Shown here one piece after another: positions 40,974 through 42,561 of a DNA stretch of 42,561 bases (its first letter is position 1; each line of letters starts with the position of its first letter). The stretch comes from Oscillospiraceae bacterium (GTDB lineage: Bacteria; Bacillota; Clostridia; Oscillospirales; Ruminococcaceae), in the NCBI GenBank assembly GCA_021200775.1, contig JAJQGB010000015.1:1-42561 (forward strand), read 5' to 3'. Below the pieces are notes generated by a model that was given only the letters and a program-made list of their open reading frames with translations, searched no databases and was not told where the DNA came from. The translations under genes and the position numbers were made by a program.

Positions 40974-42440
40974 ATGTTGGAAGACAAAGTGAGAGAAATA
41001 TTTGCTGATATGGTGGTTTTAAAAGACCCTCAGCGAAGTGAATATTTTTCTAATTTGAGTATGCCGTCATATATGCGTGACTGGTTAGTTATGAAGTTTT
41101 CTGATGAAGACGGAATGATTGATTATGACAGCGTTCGCAGATACATAAAAAGGTTTATACCCGGTAAAGACGATTTTGAACAATACAAATTCCAAATGGT
41201 AAATGGCGAAACTGTTCAATTTCTTGCTAGGGTGCGTGTGAACGTTGACATTAGAAGCGGTAAAACCAAGTTTGAGCTCCCTGATTTTGGTGGCGCAAAG
41301 GGTGGAGCATCTGGCGTTGTAGCGAATGAAGTTGTTGAAAAATGGCAAGCGACGCTTTTGCATGAAAGTGAAAATTGGGGAATTATCACATTGGTGTGGA
41401 CTCTTGAAGGAACATCATCCAACCCTAAAGGTGTCATTTCTATGGTGGATTATAAGCCGTTTTGTCCGTATTCGATTGATCTTGATTTTTACAGAGAAGC
41501 AAGAAAAGAATTTGATATACATGAGTGGATCGACGTTATCCTTATGGCGGTTGATTATAATCCAAGTGGATATGTTGACGAGAATGGGATGGAAAGCGAA
41601 GAGAAAAAATTGTGTTTCTTACGTCGATTACTACCTTTTGTTGAAAAGAGATTGAATCTGATTGAGCTCGCACCAAAGGGAACAGGAAAGAGTTATGTGT
41701 TTGAAAAGATAAGCAAACGTGGTTGGTTAATAAGCGGCGGAACAGTATCTCGTGCATCCTTGATATATGATAATGCAAAAAAGACCGGCGGTCTTTTAAC
41801 CCGATTTGACTATGTGGGATTTGATGAGGTTCAATCAATAACATTTGAGCAACCGGGGCAGATTCAGCAAGCATTGAAGCACTACATGGAATTTGGCGAA
41901 ATCAAGGGCTTTGACGCGGCTTTGACTGCTGATGCAGGAGTAATTGTCCTTGGAAATATCAACGCAGAGCGGTTTGATATAAACAAAAATATGGTTGAAC
42001 ATATAAGCGAGGTCTTTGGTGAGTCTGCGACATTGGACAGATTTCATGGTTTTATCCCCGGCTGGGAGATTCCTCGAATGACAACAGGAATGATTGCTCA
42101 TGGATGGGCAATTAACACTGAATATTTCGCTGAAGTTTTGCATGAGCTTCGAAGTGATTTGTCCTATGCTTCCATTGTTGAAGATTTGATTTCGTATAAA
42201 TCAAACGCTGATAAGCGGGATATGACGGCTATTAAGCGGCTTTGTACTGCATTTCTTAAATTGCTTTTCCCTCATGTGCAGTCAGTTGATGATATTAGTC
42301 AAGAGGATTTTGAACACTACTGTTTGAAGCCTGCACTTGAGATGCGTGGGGTTATTAAGAAGCAATTGTGTATTATTGATCCAAAGGAATTTGATGTTCC
42401 CGGCAAAAACACGTTACCGGAAGTTGTGTATAGCAGGTGA
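40974..42440 (+). CDS. brxL: BrxL ATPase portion (Lon-like BREX protein)
   Basis: A 488-aa protein matching the N-terminal and ATPase parts of BrxL. 'VEKRLNLIELAPKGTGKSYVFEKIS' carries Walker A (PKGTGKS, about residue 233); 'FDYVGFDEVQSI' is Walker B (about 280); 'IQQALKHYMEFGEIKGFDA', 'GVIVLGNINAERF' are sensor-like. Full BrxL (about 680 aa) adds a C-terminal Lon protease-like domain, which is absent before the TGA at 42438. The reading frame stays open after the TGA to the window end. Thus either BrxL is split here, or the gene is broken. GGAGGA 6 bases before the ATG. Confidence 0.82.
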   Translation: MLEDKVREIFADMVVLKDPQRSEYFSNLSMPSYMRDWLVMKFSDEDGMIDYDSVRRYIKRFIPGKDDFEQYKFQMVNGETVQFLARVRVNVDIRSGKTKFELPDFGGAKGGASGVVANEVVEKWQATLLHESENWGIITLVWTLEGTSSNPKGVISMVDYKPFCPYSIDLDFYREARKEFDIHEWIDVILMAVDYNPSGYVDENGMESEEKKLCFLRRLLPFVEKRLNLIELAPKGTGKSYVFEKISKRGWLISGGTVSRASLIYDNAKKTGGLLTRFDYVGFDEVQSITFEQPGQIQQALKHYMEFGEIKGFDAALTADAGVIVLGNINAERFDINKNMVEHISEVFGESATLDRFHGFIPGWEIPRMTTGMIAHGWAINTEYFAEVLHELRSDLSYASIVEDLISYKSNADKRDMTAIKRLCTAFLKLLFPHVQSVDDISQEDFEHYCLKPALEMRGVIKKQLCIIDPKEFDVPGKNTLPEVVYSR

Positions 42441-42509
42441 TACGATACAAAAGGCTTGTCCCACTTAGTGTTTATGTATCAGATTATGCTTGATATTCAG
42501 GAGGTTCCC

Positions 42510-42561
42510 ATGTCCAAACCCGGTAAATTCCGTCTTGACACGAGTTTTGAAGGCACGTTCA
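42510..42561 (+). CDS. partial ORF after brxL, possibly the Lon-like half
   Basis: Starts ATG 42510 with AGGAGGT 5 bases upstream; begins MSKPGKFRLDTSFEGTF and runs off the window. It is in the same frame as brxL, 69 bases after its stop. If BrxL is split in this system, this should be its C-terminal Lon-like part; too short to judge. Confidence 0.5.
   Translation, partial: MSKPGKFRLDTSFEGTF

Noticed and set aside
1-42561. CRISPR array
   Set aside because: Repeats found are palindromic modules of irregular spacing; no regular repeat-spacer pattern was seen.

Overview
The window looks like chromosome of an uncultured, spore-forming-lineage Clostridia bacterium (Oscillospirales/Ruminococcaceae-like gut Firmicute). 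Reasons: Shine-Dalgarno driven genes, the SRP RNA-dnaX-ybaB-recR order, TTG starts, TTGNNN-17-TATAAT promoters, GH2/GH36 glycosidases with a GPH sugar transporter, and the N-terminal half of the sporulation factor sigma-K. No species can be named.

Region 1 (1-22205) is ordinary chromosome. It holds a lipoprotein, a sugar-phosphate isomerase-like TIM barrel, the SRP RNA and a dnaX-ybaB-recR-fic-tadA operon. Next come mgtE with a GNAT acetyltransferase and ridA, read leftwards behind a consensus promoter and a ~210-nt structured leader. They are followed by a large GH2 beta-galactosidase, homoserine kinase, an Rpn-type nuclease between 48-bp direct repeats, tRNA-Val(CAC) and a second GNAT. A tetR-GPH transporter-GH36-glycosyltransferase-like operon with a clear operator, an MBL-fold hydrolase and a NUDIX hydrolase complete it. 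Palindromic repeats of one family are scattered over the first 6 kb; one supplies the C-terminus of tadA.

Region 2 (about 22199-28250) starts where sigK is cut after codon 111 (sequence GAAAATG). The rest of sigK is absent. From here on the content is mobile-element material: truncated and full HTH regulators, a RecG-like remnant, a possible small RNA, a DnaC-like loader with a 1-base frameshift, a RepA-like initiator, a relaxase with both a frameshift and a nonsense codon, and a MobC-like protein. Transfer genes are decaying while the cargo is intact.

Region 3 (28255-42561, AT-richer) is one rightward operon, the cargo: an unrecognised 888-aa protein with three repeated helical modules, a McrA-like HNH nuclease, BrxP (PAPS reductase + ferredoxin + DUF4007), BrxC/PglY, PglZ, a 65-aa zinc-ribbon protein, the ATPase part of BrxL and a partial ORF running off the window. 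This matches a type 4 BREX phage-defence system with three additional proteins.

The main hypothesis is that a skin-like element interrupting sigK carries a type 4 BREX island. The right end of the element, its recombinase and the sigK 3' half are not in the window, so this remains inference.
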